Positions 1 through 8,998 of a DNA stretch of 64,000 bases are shown here, in pieces. Every line of letters starts with the position of its first letter. Position 1 is the stretch's first letter. Source of the DNA: Pseudomonas palleroniana (GTDB lineage: Bacteria; Pseudomonadota; Gammaproteobacteria; Pseudomonadales; Pseudomonadaceae); assembly GCF_003031675.1 (NCBI RefSeq), contig NZ_PYWX01000034.1:84117-148116 (forward strand). The letters are read 5' to 3'. The notes below the pieces were generated by a model that saw only the letters and a program-made list of their open reading frames with translations, searched no databases and was not told the DNA's origin. The translations under genes and the position numbers were made by a program.

Positions 1-2
1 AC

Positions 3-1040
3 GCGCAAACCAATGAACACCGCCAGCGCAGCAGCATGGGCATCGACACGTACAAGGATCTGCCGCGCAACAAGGACGCCAACTTCCACAACTACGGCGT
101 GTTCGGCGAACTGACCTGGTACGCCGCCGACCGCGACCGCCTGATCACCGGGGCACGCCTGGACCGCGCCTCGGCCAAGGATTTTCGCCAGACCACCGGC
201 TCGGGCATGATGTCCCGCCCCAACCCCACCGCCGACGACACGCGCGCCGATACCCTACCCTCGGGCTTCGTGCGCTACGAGCACGACCTGGCTGACACAC
301 CCACCACCGTCTACGCAGGCTTGGGCCACGCCGAACGTTTCCCGGACTACTGGGAACTGTTTTCCCCCAACACCGGCGCGGCCGGCTCGGTCAACGCCTT
401 CGATGGCGTCAAGCCTGAGAAAACCACCCAACTCGACTTCGGCGCGCAATACAAAACCGCCGATCTGGAAGCCTGGGCCTCGGGTTACATCGGCCGGGTG
501 CAGGACTTCATTCTGTTCGACTACAGGCCGGGCATGATGGGCACCACCTCCCAGGCACGTAATATCGATGCACGCATCATGGGCGGTGAACTGGGCGCAG
601 CCTACAAGCTGACGCGCAACTGGAAGGCCGACGCCACCCTTGCCTACGCCTGGGGCAAGAACAGCAGCGATGGCAAGGCACTGCCGCAAATGCCACCGCT
701 CGATGCCCGTTTCGGCCTGACCTACAGCGAAGATGACTGGAGCGCCGGCGCCTTGTGGCGGGTGGTCGCGGCACAGAATCGCATCGCCCAGAACCAGGGC
801 AACGTGGTCGGCAAGGACTTCGACAAGAGCGGCGGCTTTGGCGTGTTCTCGCTGAACGCCGCGTACCGCATCAATAAGAATTTCAAGGTCAGCACCGGCG
901 TCGACAACCTGTTCGGCAAGGCTTATGCCGAGCACCTGAACCTGGCCGGTAATGCCGGGTTCGGCTACCCGGCCAACGACCCGCAAGCCCTCAAGGAGCC
1001 GGGGCGCACCCTCTGGACCAAAGTCGACATGAGCTTCTGA
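3..1040 (+). CDS. oprC: TonB-dependent copper receptor, OprC type (5' end outside window)
   Basis: This is the last 345 residues of an outer-membrane TonB-dependent receptor; the reading frame is open to the left edge, so the plug and first strands are missing. The visible part alternates short turns and amphipathic strands as in a 22-stranded barrel, contains a GLGHAERFPDYWELFSP-type segment typical of the OprC family, and ends in an aromatic residue (DMSF-stop), the usual barrel-insertion signal. OprC-family receptors bind and import copper in Pseudomonas (family knowledge). The next gene, a PepSY membrane protein with a Met/His-rich patch, fits a metal-uptake role. A siderophore receptor is the alternative, but OprC resemblance is strong. 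Confidence 0.85.
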   Translation, partial: AQTNEHRQRSSMGIDTYKDLPRNKDANFHNYGVFGELTWYAADRDRLITGARLDRASAKDFRQTTGSGMMSRPNPTADDTRADTLPSGFVRYEHDLADTPTTVYAGLGHAERFPDYWELFSPNTGAAGSVNAFDGVKPEKTTQLDFGAQYKTADLEAWASGYIGRVQDFILFDYRPGMMGTTSQARNIDARIMGGELGAAYKLTRNWKADATLAYAWGKNSSDGKALPQMPPLDARFGLTYSEDDWSAGALWRVVAAQNRIAQNQGNVVGKDFDKSGGFGVFSLNAAYRINKNFKVSTGVDNLFGKAYAEHLNLAGNAGFGYPANDPQALKEPGRTLWTKVDMSF

Positions 1041-1050
1041 CCGCCTCGCG

Positions 1051-1100
1051 GCAAGCCCCCTCCCACATTTGCAATGCATTCCAATGTGGGAGGGGGATGT
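1051..1100. repeat. Inverted repeat, family A (GGGAGGGGG type)
   Basis: The arms CCCCCTCCCACATT and AATGTGGGAGGGGG flank a short spacer just after the oprC stop. It belongs to the family found about ten times in this window, always between genes, and could form a hairpin in the transcript end. Confidence 0.75.
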
Positions 1101-1113
1101 AGAACACATCATC

Positions 1114-1246
1114 TGTAGTGAGCGGGCTTGCCCGCGCTGGGTGGCGCAGCCGCCCCAAACCCAGGCACCTCGGTCCTCCTGAAATACCGCGGCGTCTTTA
1201 TTGGGGCGGCTTCGCCACCCAGCGCGGGGCAAGCCCGCTCACTACA
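1114..1246. repeat. Long REP-doublet (REPIN-like) inverted repeat
   Basis: Two long arms, TGTAGTGAGCGGGCTTGCCC (start at 1114) and its near-complement ending in CACTACA (1246), enclose about 45 bases. Each arm itself holds smaller palindromes (GGCTTGCCC, GGCGGCTTCGCC). This is the structure of paired REP sequences common in fluorescens-group genomes. With the repeat at 1051 it fills most of the 307-base gap before the PepSY gene; nothing else is evident there. A single arm of the same family is cut by the right window edge. Confidence 0.7.
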
Positions 1247-1347
1247 GAGTTTGGTCGCGGCAGGTTCTCTTAACTGACCAGCATTAGGGCTTGCCCCCGA
1301 TAGCGGCCTACCTGACACAAAAAAACCAACGCCTTGCGGAGCCCCTG

Positions 1348-2721
1348 ATGTCCACTCAAAAAGTTTCCTTCTACAACCTGGCCTGGCGCTGGCACTTCTA
1401 CGCCGGCCTGTTCGTCGCCCCGTTCATGGTGCTGCTGGCCCTCACCGGCATCATCTACCTGTTCAAACCCCAGCTCGACCCGCTGATGTATGGCGACCTG
1501 CTGACCGTGCCCAGCGCCGAGCATGCCCTGAGTGCCGATGAGCAATTGCAACGAGCCCAGGCCGCGTTCCCCCAGGCCCGGATCAGCAAATACCTGCCAC
1601 CGGCCGACGCCACCCGCAGCGCGCAGTTCGTCATGCACAACGACGGCCGCGAAGTGACGGTATTCGTCGACCCGTATCGTGGCACCGTGCTCGGCCAACA
1701 GGACGCCAAATACAACCTGCAAGCCATCGCCCGCGCCCTGCACGGTGAGCTGATGATCGGCACCGTCGGCGATCGCCTGGTGGAACTCGCCGCCGGCTGG
1801 GGCGTGATGCTGGTGGTGTCGGGCCTGTACCTGTGGTGGCCGCGAGGCAAGTCGGCGGCCGGTGTGTTGTGGCCTCGGTTGAATGCACGCGGCCGGGTGT
1901 TCTGGCGCGATATGCATGCCGTGGTCGGTTTCTGGGGCGCCGCGTTTCTGCTGGTGATGCTGCTCAGCGGCATGACCTGGACCGGCTTCTGGGGCAAGCA
2001 GTATGCGCAGCTGTGGAACCGCTTCCCGGACGCCATGTGGAACAACGTGCCGCAATCCGACCAGCAGGCCCGCACCCTCAATACCGCCAGCCAACAGACC
2101 GTGCCGTGGGCCGTGGAAAACACACCCATGCCGATGTCCGGCGACCATGCCGAACACATGAACCACGGCGCCATGCATACAGGCCCGGCCGCACCGGCGC
2201 TGCGCCTGCAACAAGTGGTCGACCTGGCCAGCGCACGCAAGGTCGAGCCCGGCTACAGCATCACCTTCCCCACCACGGCCACCGGCGTGTTCACGGTCGC
2301 GGTGTTTGCCGATGACCCGCACAACGACGCCACCCTGCATGTGGATCAATACACCGGCAAGGTCCTGGCCGATGTGCGCTGGGAACACTACAACAGCGTC
2401 GCACGCGCCACCGAGACCGGCGTGATGCTGCACGAGGGCAAGATGTTCGGCGTGGTGAACCAGATCATCGTCTTGCTGATCTGTCTGATGATTCTACTCA
2501 GCGCGGTCAGTGGCCTGGTGATCTGGTGGAAGCGCCGCCCGGCGGGCGGCTTAGGCGTTCCACCGCTGCGCCATGACCTACCCACGTGGAAAACCGCAAT
2601 GGTGATTATGTTCGGCCTGGCGCTCCTGTTCCCGCTGGTGGGGGTTTCACTGGTGTTGATGTGGGCCTTGGATCGGCTGGTGTTGTCACGATTTTTCTGG
2701 CAAAGCGCGAGCGGCTCATAG
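1348..2721 (+). CDS. PepSY-domain inner-membrane protein (PiuB-like)
   Basis: A 457-residue integral membrane protein of the PepSY-associated TM family, often linked to iron or copper uptake and thought to act as reductase or periplasmic accessory. Five hydrophobic segments are visible, at about residues 15-40, 140-165, 190-215, 370-395 and 415-440, with PepSY-like loops between the first pair and before the fourth. A Met/His-rich stretch lies near residues 258-280 (MPMSGDHAEHMNHGAMH), of the kind that binds Cu(I). The start is placed at the ATG at 1348, behind a purine-rich GCGGAG; an in-frame upstream start at 1291 would add an uncharacteristic leader. It follows oprC and its stop codon overlaps the end of the convergent DUF4329 gene. 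Confidence 0.8.
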   Translation: MSTQKVSFYNLAWRWHFYAGLFVAPFMVLLALTGIIYLFKPQLDPLMYGDLLTVPSAEHALSADEQLQRAQAAFPQARISKYLPPADATRSAQFVMHNDGREVTVFVDPYRGTVLGQQDAKYNLQAIARALHGELMIGTVGDRLVELAAGWGVMLVVSGLYLWWPRGKSAAGVLWPRLNARGRVFWRDMHAVVGFWGAAFLLVMLLSGMTWTGFWGKQYAQLWNRFPDAMWNNVPQSDQQARTLNTASQQTVPWAVENTPMPMSGDHAEHMNHGAMHTGPAAPALRLQQVVDLASARKVEPGYSITFPTTATGVFTVAVFADDPHNDATLHVDQYTGKVLADVRWEHYNSVARATETGVMLHEGKMFGVVNQIIVLLICLMILLSAVSGLVIWWKRRPAGGLGVPPLRHDLPTWKTAMVIMFGLALLFPLVGVSLVLMWALDRLVLSRFFWQSASGS

Positions 2722-5700
2722 CTCGTCTTTGGTCGGCACCAGCACCACCTCGCCGACCGACGAGGCCAGGTCGGCGCCGAGTTTTCCGCGCAGACGCCAG
2801 AACGCCGACGGGTGAATCACCCGCAACTCACCGAGGCGCGCCAGCTCCAGAACCACATGGGCGGGGGCTGGCGCATACGCAGTGTAGCCGCCGGCCTGGG
2901 ACCATTTGAGGCCGGTGTCCAACAGGTTGTACTCATCGTTGCTGAAACTTGGCTGGTAGCTCAACAGGGCACCATCGCGTGTGGTCAGGTACAGCGCGTT
3001 GATCGCCACCCCGGCACTCTTCAAGGTGTGAACGTAGAAACCTACTTCACGCCACGAGACGAAGGACCTGCGGTAATTGTCTTCACTCGCCCTTGCAGGC
3101 TGGTCGAGCCCGTCGTGAAACACCAGGTGCGCGGCGCAGAACCGGTAGCCATCAGGCAGCTGCGGCACCCTGCGGGCCGGGCCGATGCCCTTGAAAGCCT
3201 GGGGGAACAAGCGCTCGGCGACCAGGGAGGGGTAGCCCTGGTCCAGCGTCGGAAGGACCGGCAGGTAGCCACTGCCCGCCGTGTTTTTCAGCTGCGCCCC
3301 CAGGAACTGTTTACCGGCAAACTGCCCCGCCAGCTCATGGATATGCAGCGCCGCATCTTCAGTATGGATGTACACCGGCCCCAGGCTCAGGGTGTGTTCG
3401 TCGGGTGCCGGCACGCCCTGCGAACGTCCCGGTTGCCACTGGCTGTCCACCACGCCAAGGCCCGGCCAGTTGTCACTGGAGCGCAGGATGCGCAAGTCGC
3501 CGGCCGCCGCCATGCGCCGGATGAAATCGCGCGGGCTCAGCACCCGTGCGTGCAAATCCGACTGGTCGCGGTATTGAACAAACCGATCGTTGACCACCAC
3601 GAACTTAAGCAAGGCGCCGTCGGCACAGAAGATGTACAACGGCAGGCTCGCACGCTCACGGGTGCCACGGACCTGATACAGCGCATCCTTGAGGTCGTAG
3701 GGCGAAAACAGCCCTTGGAAGATCTTGTCGCCACTGATGACACCAGAGGGACGCAATTCGAAAGGCTGCGACACGCAAAAGTACAGCCCTGCCATTGCGT
3801 AGCCACGCGGGTAACCCGCGTCACTGAACACCCGTCGATGGGCGAACCGCGCACCACTGTCCTTGATCGGCAAGGTCGCGACGAAGTGGCCGTCCTGGGA
3901 CTTGAGCAGAGAACCGATCTGCAGCTCGTCGCACGTCGTCAGCGCCGGGGACAACGACCGCGCAGCATCGTCCAATTGAGTACAGACCGGTCCAAACGCC
4001 GGGTCATGCCGCGCTCGTACATAACCGCGCTCGGCGCTCTGCGGCGTGGCGTAAGGCACCCAACCCGACACCGGCCCTGGCGCGCCCCACAGCGCGCTAC
4101 CCAGCACCACGTCCAGGGAGAACGAGGCAGCGACCCGATTGACGTACTCCACTGGCGTCAACTCGCCGGAGCGCAACACGCGTTCAGTCTCGCCATAGAG
4201 CCAGTCGCGACGGTTGTGCGGACGCATGACCAGGTTGGCCTGGGTGATCAGCGGGTATTTGACCCGGGCCGTCGCCAGCAGGCGAATCAGCGAGCCGTCC
4301 TGCCCCAGCGAGTAGTGCGTGATGCCCTTATGCCCCTCACTCATCGCATGGGCCAACAGCCGGGTGGAAAATATGTTGCTGTACACGGTGGCCTGCTCGC
4401 TCGTCAGCAGGAACGGCATGCGCGTCACTGGACGCGAAGAATAATAGGCCACCAATTTACAGCGCTCGGGGTAAAGCCCACGGGCCACCAGCTCATCGGG
4501 AAACAACCCGCTCTGATCCAACGCCTCATCGGCAAGCCATAACGGTTCGCTGGCGATGAACCAGCCGTCATCGCGACGCAGAATCGCCCCGCCGTAGCTT
4601 CTTGTGCCACCCCCTCGTGCCATTCTGCTGCACACATAGCGCGCGGCATCGTCCATCGACAGGAACGCCGCGCTCATGCGCCGACGCGGCAGATGCGCAT
4701 AAGCCTCCCAGGTGCCCGAGACGATGCCCGGGCGGTCCCAGCAGGGGCTGGCAGCAACCACTCGCAACTCACCGGCGGCAGCCACCTTGTGCACGAACCC
4801 AAGCCCGTCCAGGGTACCAAAACTCAACTTGGCCTTGATCTGCTCGACGCTGTCACCGCTGCTCTCGGCCTCGAACAGACCACCGGGCGAGGGCGAGCGG
4901 TAACTCAACAAAGCACCTTCCGGCGGCGCGATGTAAATCGTCGCACCACGGCTCGATGAGGGAATCGCGGTGCGCCCCTCAATGATGGCCGTGCTCAAAT
5001 CATCGGGCAGGATAAACAGTCGCTCCAGCCATGCCGTCGAACGGCTGCCCGCCATTTGCCGGGTGTAGTACACGCCCTGGCAGGCAAAGCCTTCAGGCAC
5101 CGGGTTGGCGGACACGCCAGGCAGCGACAGCAGTGGGGTTTTCTGCGTGACCGGCACCCACTCGCTGGCCACATATTCTTCACGGCTCTGGTGCTTGAAG
5201 ATGAACGCGAAGAACACGCTGGCATAGCGCGGGTAGGCGCGCTCCGGTTGCCGATGCTGCAGGTCCAGGGCCGCGGCGTCGGCGCTGGCGAACACCGCGC
5301 CATAACTCAACTCGTCGGGCCGTTGAAACTCCAGCACCCGCACGAACGGCGCCCAATCCGTCTCGACCTTTTCCGCCGGCCCCCACAGCGTGCTGGCGGT
5401 CATCACGCGCAGCGTGCCAGGCTCGGCCAGAATGCGCACAACATCGGCAGGCTTGATCGCGCCGCTGTCCAGACGCTGAGCGATCGGGCTCATGCCGCCG
5501 GAGGCCGGTGTCTGCCACTGCTGGCGCCAGGCCGGCGTGGCCTCGCCCGGCTGGAAGGCGATCAGGCTGTCCTGTGTTCCCGAGAGGTAACCCGGACAAT
5601 GGGATTGCAGGATGGCCTGTATATCCAGGTCGCTGAACATCTGCGCATGCAGCTCGGCTTCCTGATGGCTCCACTTGAGTCGCGTGCCCTGGGCGCGATC

Positions 5701-7299
5701 ACTTTTCCACAATGCCTGGCGCGCCCCATATCGCGCATGCAGGCGATGGCCGGCGTGCAAAATGATCAGGCCACCTTGGCGGTCCTTCGGGTAGCCGCCA
5801 TCCAGCGCGAACGGGCTGCCCTGAGCCCGCACCGGGTCAGTGACGACGAAGCGCCCGTCGCTGCGTTGCAGAATCAACCCGCCATAGGCCTGGTCGCGCT
5901 GCTCGTCAATGTGCAGGTGCGCATGCCGGGCGGCGTCGTCGGCCGATAGAAAAGCCTGCTTGAGCGGCATCAGTACGCGGTTCGAATAGGGGCGCCAGTG
6001 TGCGTCGACCACTCCGGGGCGATCCCACAGGGCACTGGTTTTTTCCACCGTCAGCTCGCCGGCCCTGGCCACACGCAGCACATAGTCGCGCGTCAGCAAG
6101 GCGCCGCCGGCCAACTGCGCCTGCAAGCCCTGATCACGAACCGCACCATCGGCCTCAGTCGCAAACAGCAGTGATTCGTCCGCCGAGCCGGAGAACCGAT
6201 AACGCAACAGCGCCTCGTCACGCAGGCGAATAAACAGCGAGGCGCCCAGGGTCGAAGGCTGTGCCAGCGCATAGCCACGAAACTGGGCAATGCACTGCGC
6301 CAGCTCCAGCGGACTGATGAAGTTCTTGTACAACCAGGCTTCCAGCTCGGGATAGTTGCCAGGCAAGGGTCGCGAATGCACGTACACACCGTGCAGGTGG
6401 AAGCCTTCCGGCAGGGGCGGCAGTTGCTTGAGCTGAGCGGGCGGTTGCGGCTCGGCGGCGGTATACAGGCCTTTGACGCTGTGCTGTAACACCAGCACCT
6501 GCTGTCGTACGGTGGGTTGGCGCTGGATACGCGTCGAGGCATGTGCAAGCGCCTGCTGTACTTCTGCGTACACCGGCCCGCAAGCTATCGGCAACTCGGG
6601 TGCCTTGAACGCCTTGTAGGGTTCCCAGTCAACCGGCACGTCTCCCACCGAACCACCCCACACCGGGCTGGACACCACAAAGCGTATCAACCCCACAACG
6701 GCCAGCGCTTTATAGGCGCCCTCTTCCGTCCCTTCCCGGTCATGGGCGGAGGTCCACGTGCCTTCCCGGCGCAGCCAGCGCACACGTTGCTCTTCGGCAC
6801 GGGTGTTGGTGGATTGGTAGCGGATCAATTCGCCACTGGGGCCGGATAAGTAGGCGTAAGGCAACGAATGGCGCAGACGCCAATTGAGAATGATATCTCC
6901 CGTGGCGAAAAACCCGTTAAACGCCTTGACCTGTTGCAGCGACCACGTGGGGTTCTGACGTTGGGTTTCGTCATAGCTCTCTGGGTGCGAATGCAGCCCC
7001 GCGACCAGACGGTAACCCTGTGGGCTCACCAGATCGCCGGTTTGACTGTCGCGCTCAAGTATCTTGGCGAGATCAAAGAGCTTTTCTTCATCCCGAACCG
7101 GCTCGGTCGCAACAAACAATTGGTCCGAGAGGCGTTGCACGATCACGCTGCCGTACTCGACGTCACGTCGACCGCCTATTTGCTCGTGCACGTACCGCGC
7201 CGCGTCATCAATATTGAGAAAGGCCGGCGTGAGCTTGGGCAGTTTAGAGTGGCCGACGGGGATAGCCGCACGCTTTGCAGGTTGGCTGTGTTCGTCCAT
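2716..7299 (-). CDS. Giant seven-repeat DUF4329-like (JAB-like) protein
   Basis: A 1527-residue soluble protein without signal peptide or clear membrane segment. It consists of seven tandem units of about 190-205 residues, at roughly 25-229, 240-439, 448-652, 664-868, 875-1082, 1101-1289 and 1304-1507. Units open with a helix of the form AFLxxDDAARYVH or GPVYxxxxDAA, have a strand pair with YGGxILxxxDG, and close with GELRVVxxSxxWxxPGxV. The pattern matches DUF4329, a JAB-like fold found in Pseudomonas toxin-type proteins. Only unit 1 keeps the metal-site signature: E48 (EYG), H103-S-H105-P and D135 (ATGD); later units lose both histidines. The ATG at 7299 is preferred over GTG at 7308 because of an AGG at good spacing. 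It overlaps the PepSY stop by six bases and diverges from urtA. Effector, toxin or scaffold is possible; function is unknown. Confidence 0.75.
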   Translation of the reverse strand: MDEHSQPAKRAAIPVGHSKLPKLTPAFLNIDDAARYVHEQIGGRRDVEYGSVIVQRLSDQLFVATEPVRDEEKLFDLAKILERDSQTGDLVSPQGYRLVAGLHSHPESYDETQRQNPTWSLQQVKAFNGFFATGDIILNWRLRHSLPYAYLSGPSGELIRYQSTNTRAEEQRVRWLRREGTWTSAHDREGTEEGAYKALAVVGLIRFVVSSPVWGGSVGDVPVDWEPYKAFKAPELPIACGPVYAEVQQALAHASTRIQRQPTVRQQVLVLQHSVKGLYTAAEPQPPAQLKQLPPLPEGFHLHGVYVHSRPLPGNYPELEAWLYKNFISPLELAQCIAQFRGYALAQPSTLGASLFIRLRDEALLRYRFSGSADESLLFATEADGAVRDQGLQAQLAGGALLTRDYVLRVARAGELTVEKTSALWDRPGVVDAHWRPYSNRVLMPLKQAFLSADDAARHAHLHIDEQRDQAYGGLILQRSDGRFVVTDPVRAQGSPFALDGGYPKDRQGGLIILHAGHRLHARYGARQALWKSDRAQGTRLKWSHQEAELHAQMFSDLDIQAILQSHCPGYLSGTQDSLIAFQPGEATPAWRQQWQTPASGGMSPIAQRLDSGAIKPADVVRILAEPGTLRVMTASTLWGPAEKVETDWAPFVRVLEFQRPDELSYGAVFASADAAALDLQHRQPERAYPRYASVFFAFIFKHQSREEYVASEWVPVTQKTPLLSLPGVSANPVPEGFACQGVYYTRQMAGSRSTAWLERLFILPDDLSTAIIEGRTAIPSSSRGATIYIAPPEGALLSYRSPSPGGLFEAESSGDSVEQIKAKLSFGTLDGLGFVHKVAAAGELRVVAASPCWDRPGIVSGTWEAYAHLPRRRMSAAFLSMDDAARYVCSRMARGGGTRSYGGAILRRDDGWFIASEPLWLADEALDQSGLFPDELVARGLYPERCKLVAYYSSRPVTRMPFLLTSEQATVYSNIFSTRLLAHAMSEGHKGITHYSLGQDGSLIRLLATARVKYPLITQANLVMRPHNRRDWLYGETERVLRSGELTPVEYVNRVAASFSLDVVLGSALWGAPGPVSGWVPYATPQSAERGYVRARHDPAFGPVCTQLDDAARSLSPALTTCDELQIGSLLKSQDGHFVATLPIKDSGARFAHRRVFSDAGYPRGYAMAGLYFCVSQPFELRPSGVISGDKIFQGLFSPYDLKDALYQVRGTRERASLPLYIFCADGALLKFVVVNDRFVQYRDQSDLHARVLSPRDFIRRMAAAGDLRILRSSDNWPGLGVVDSQWQPGRSQGVPAPDEHTLSLGPVYIHTEDAALHIHELAGQFAGKQFLGAQLKNTAGSGYLPVLPTLDQGYPSLVAERLFPQAFKGIGPARRVPQLPDGYRFCAAHLVFHDGLDQPARASEDNYRRSFVSWREVGFYVHTLKSAGVAINALYLTTRDGALLSYQPSFSNDEYNLLDTGLKWSQAGGYTAYAPAPAHVVLELARLGELRVIHPSAFWRLRGKLGADLASSVGEVVLVPTKDEL

Positions 7300-7374
7300 G
7301 AAAAACACCTATTCACTAAGAAGTTGATCAATCAGGCCCACACAGGCGGGCACTGAATCGTCCAACATCTTGGA

Positions 7375-7398
7375 AGCGCCCCCGTGCAAAGGGGCGCT
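7375..7398. promoter_or_regulatory. Hairpin in the divergent DUF4329-urtA region
   Basis: AGCGCCCC and GGGGCGCT form a perfect 8-base stem around an 8-base loop, about 225 bases before urtA. No U-tract follows, so its role is undetermined. The rest of 7300-7598 holds the urtA sigma-54 promoter and no gene. Confidence 0.4.
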
Positions 7399-7523
7399 AC
7401 ATAAATCAAACCAGCACCAAGACAGCTCACTGCCATGCCCAATTACGCCGCAGAGGAGCCACAATGGTGCGCGATACGTAAACCGAAGCAGCCAACCGCC
7501 CCGCCAGTGAGGTTTTTTGACTT

Positions 7524-7539
7524 AGGCACAGCCCTTGCT
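7524..7539 (+). promoter_or_regulatory. Sigma-54 promoter for urtA
   Basis: AGGCACAGCCCTTGCT matches the -24/-12 consensus TGGCAC-N5-TTGCW with GG and GC at the exact 12-base register; mismatches are confined to the outer T and one spacer-side base. The predicted start near 7550 leaves a leader of about 48 bases to the urtA ATG. A partial NtrC-like palindrome (GAGCC-N5-GGTGC, 7456-7470) lies upstream. Urea transport under NtrC/sigma-54 control is established in related bacteria. Confidence 0.6.
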
Positions 7540-7598
7540 ATCTCCAGTGCAACGCCCCTTAACAGCCATCCAACAAAAATCGGCACGGAGAACGCACC

Positions 7599-8864
7599 AT
7601 GAAGCGTCGCAGCTTGATCAAGGCTTTCACTCTTTCGGCATCCATTGCCGCCATGGGCCTGACCTGGACCGTACAGGCCGCCGAGACCATCAAGGTCGGC
7701 ATCCTGCACTCTCTGTCCGGCACCATGGCCATCTCCGAGACGTCGCTCAAAGACATGGCGCTGATGACCATCGATGAGATCAACGCCAAGGGCGGTGTGA
7801 ACGGCAAGATGCTCGAACCGGTGGTCGTCGATCCGGCGTCGAACTGGCCGCTGTTCGCCGAGAAAGGCCGACAGTTGCTGACCCAGGACAAGGTCGCCGT
7901 GGTGTTCGGCTGCTGGACTTCGGTGTCGCGTAAATCCGTGTTGCCGGTGTTCGAAGAACTCAACGGCCTGCTGTTCTACCCGGTGCAATATGAAGGCGAA
8001 GAGATGTCGCCCAACGTGTTCTATACCGGTGCGGCGCCGAACCAGCAGGCGATCCCGGCCGTGGAATACCTGATGAGCGAAGAAGGCGGCAGCGCCAAGC
8101 GCTTCTTCCTGCTGGGCACCGACTACGTCTACCCGCGCACCACCAACAAGATCCTGCGCTCGTTCCTGCATTCCAAAGGCGTCGCCGACAAAGACATCGA
8201 AGAGGTCTACACACCGTTTGGCCATGCCGACTACCAGACCATCGTCGCCAACATCAAGAAGTTCTCCGCCGGCGGCAAAACCGCAGTGATCTCCACGGTC
8301 AACGGCGACTCCAACGTGCCGTTCTACAAGGAACTGGCCAACCAGGGCCTGAAAGCCACCGAAGTGCCGGTGGTCGCATTCTCGGTCGGTGAAGAAGAAC
8401 TGCGCGGCATCGACACCAAACCGCTGGTGGGCAACCTCGCTGCCTGGAACTACTTCCAGTCGGTGGAAAACCCGGTGAACCAGAAATTCGTCGCAGACTG
8501 GAAAGCCTATGCCAAGGCCCACAACCTGCCGGGCGCGGATAAAGCGGTGACCAACGACCCGATGGAAGCCACCTACGTGGGTATCCATATGTGGGCGCAG
8601 GCCGCCGAGAAAGCCAAGTCCACCGACGTCGATAAAGTGCGCGAAGCCCTGGCCGGCCAGACCTTCGCCGCGCCGTCGGGTTTCACCCTGACCATGGACA
8701 AGACCAACCACCACCTGCACAAGCCGGTGATGATCGGCGAAATCCAGGCCGATGGGCAGTTCTCGGTGGTGTGGCAGACCCAGGAGCCGATCCGCGCCCA
8801 GCCGTGGAGCCCCTACATCCCGGGGAATGACAAGAAGCCGGATTACGCCGTCAAGAGCAACTAA
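7599..8864 (+). CDS. urtA: Urea ABC transporter substrate-binding protein
   Basis: A 421-residue periplasmic urea-binding protein, first gene of the urtABCDE importer. The N-terminus has a twin-arginine-like stretch (KRRSLIKAF), a hydrophobic core and an AQA-like cleavage site near residue 28 (VQA-AE). The mature protein has the two-lobed fold of the branched-chain amino-acid binding family, with GILHSLSGTMAISE near the start and GVNGKMLEPVVVDPAS. Length and sequence are typical of UrtA. It captures urea and hands it to UrtB/UrtC, for hydrolysis by the urease encoded further downstream. Transcription probably starts at the sigma-54 promoter just upstream, giving nitrogen-limitation control. 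An inverted repeat separates it from urtB. Confidence 0.95.
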   Translation: MKRRSLIKAFTLSASIAAMGLTWTVQAAETIKVGILHSLSGTMAISETSLKDMALMTIDEINAKGGVNGKMLEPVVVDPASNWPLFAEKGRQLLTQDKVAVVFGCWTSVSRKSVLPVFEELNGLLFYPVQYEGEEMSPNVFYTGAAPNQQAIPAVEYLMSEEGGSAKRFFLLGTDYVYPRTTNKILRSFLHSKGVADKDIEEVYTPFGHADYQTIVANIKKFSAGGKTAVISTVNGDSNVPFYKELANQGLKATEVPVVAFSVGEEELRGIDTKPLVGNLAAWNYFQSVENPVNQKFVADWKAYAKAHNLPGADKAVTNDPMEATYVGIHMWAQAAEKAKSTDVDKVREALAGQTFAAPSGFTLTMDKTNHHLHKPVMIGEIQADGQFSVVWQTQEPIRAQPWSPYIPGNDKKPDYAVKSN

Positions 8865-8876
8865 GCCCGCGGTACT

Positions 8877-8982
8877 GATCGTTCCCACGCTCTGCGTGGG
8901 AATGCATCGCGTGACACTCTGCGTCACAACGCGGACGCAGAGCGTCCAAGGCGGCATTCCCACGCAGAGCGTGGGAACGATC
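8877..8982. repeat. Inverted repeat, family B (GATCGTTCCCACGCTC type), urtA-urtB gap
   Basis: Outer arms GATCGTTCCCACGCTCTGCG and its complement end in GATC; an inner palindrome around GACGCAGAGCGTC lies between. The same roughly 106-113-base element recurs at 12416, 15795 and 47540. Here it occupies almost the whole gap between urtA and urtB. Confidence 0.85.
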
Positions 8983-8998
8983 TATAGGAAACTTGTTT

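Noticed and set aside
2812..4542. Long plus-strand frame (576 codons) opposite the DUF4329 gene
   Set aside because: It is antisense to a repeat-structured coding sequence, has no family resemblance and reflects the high GC third-position bias.
7414..7470. Strong NtrC enhancer upstream of urtA
   Set aside because: Half-sites GCACCA (7414) and TGGTGC (7465) exist but are too far apart for one palindrome; only a weak site at 7456-7470 remains.
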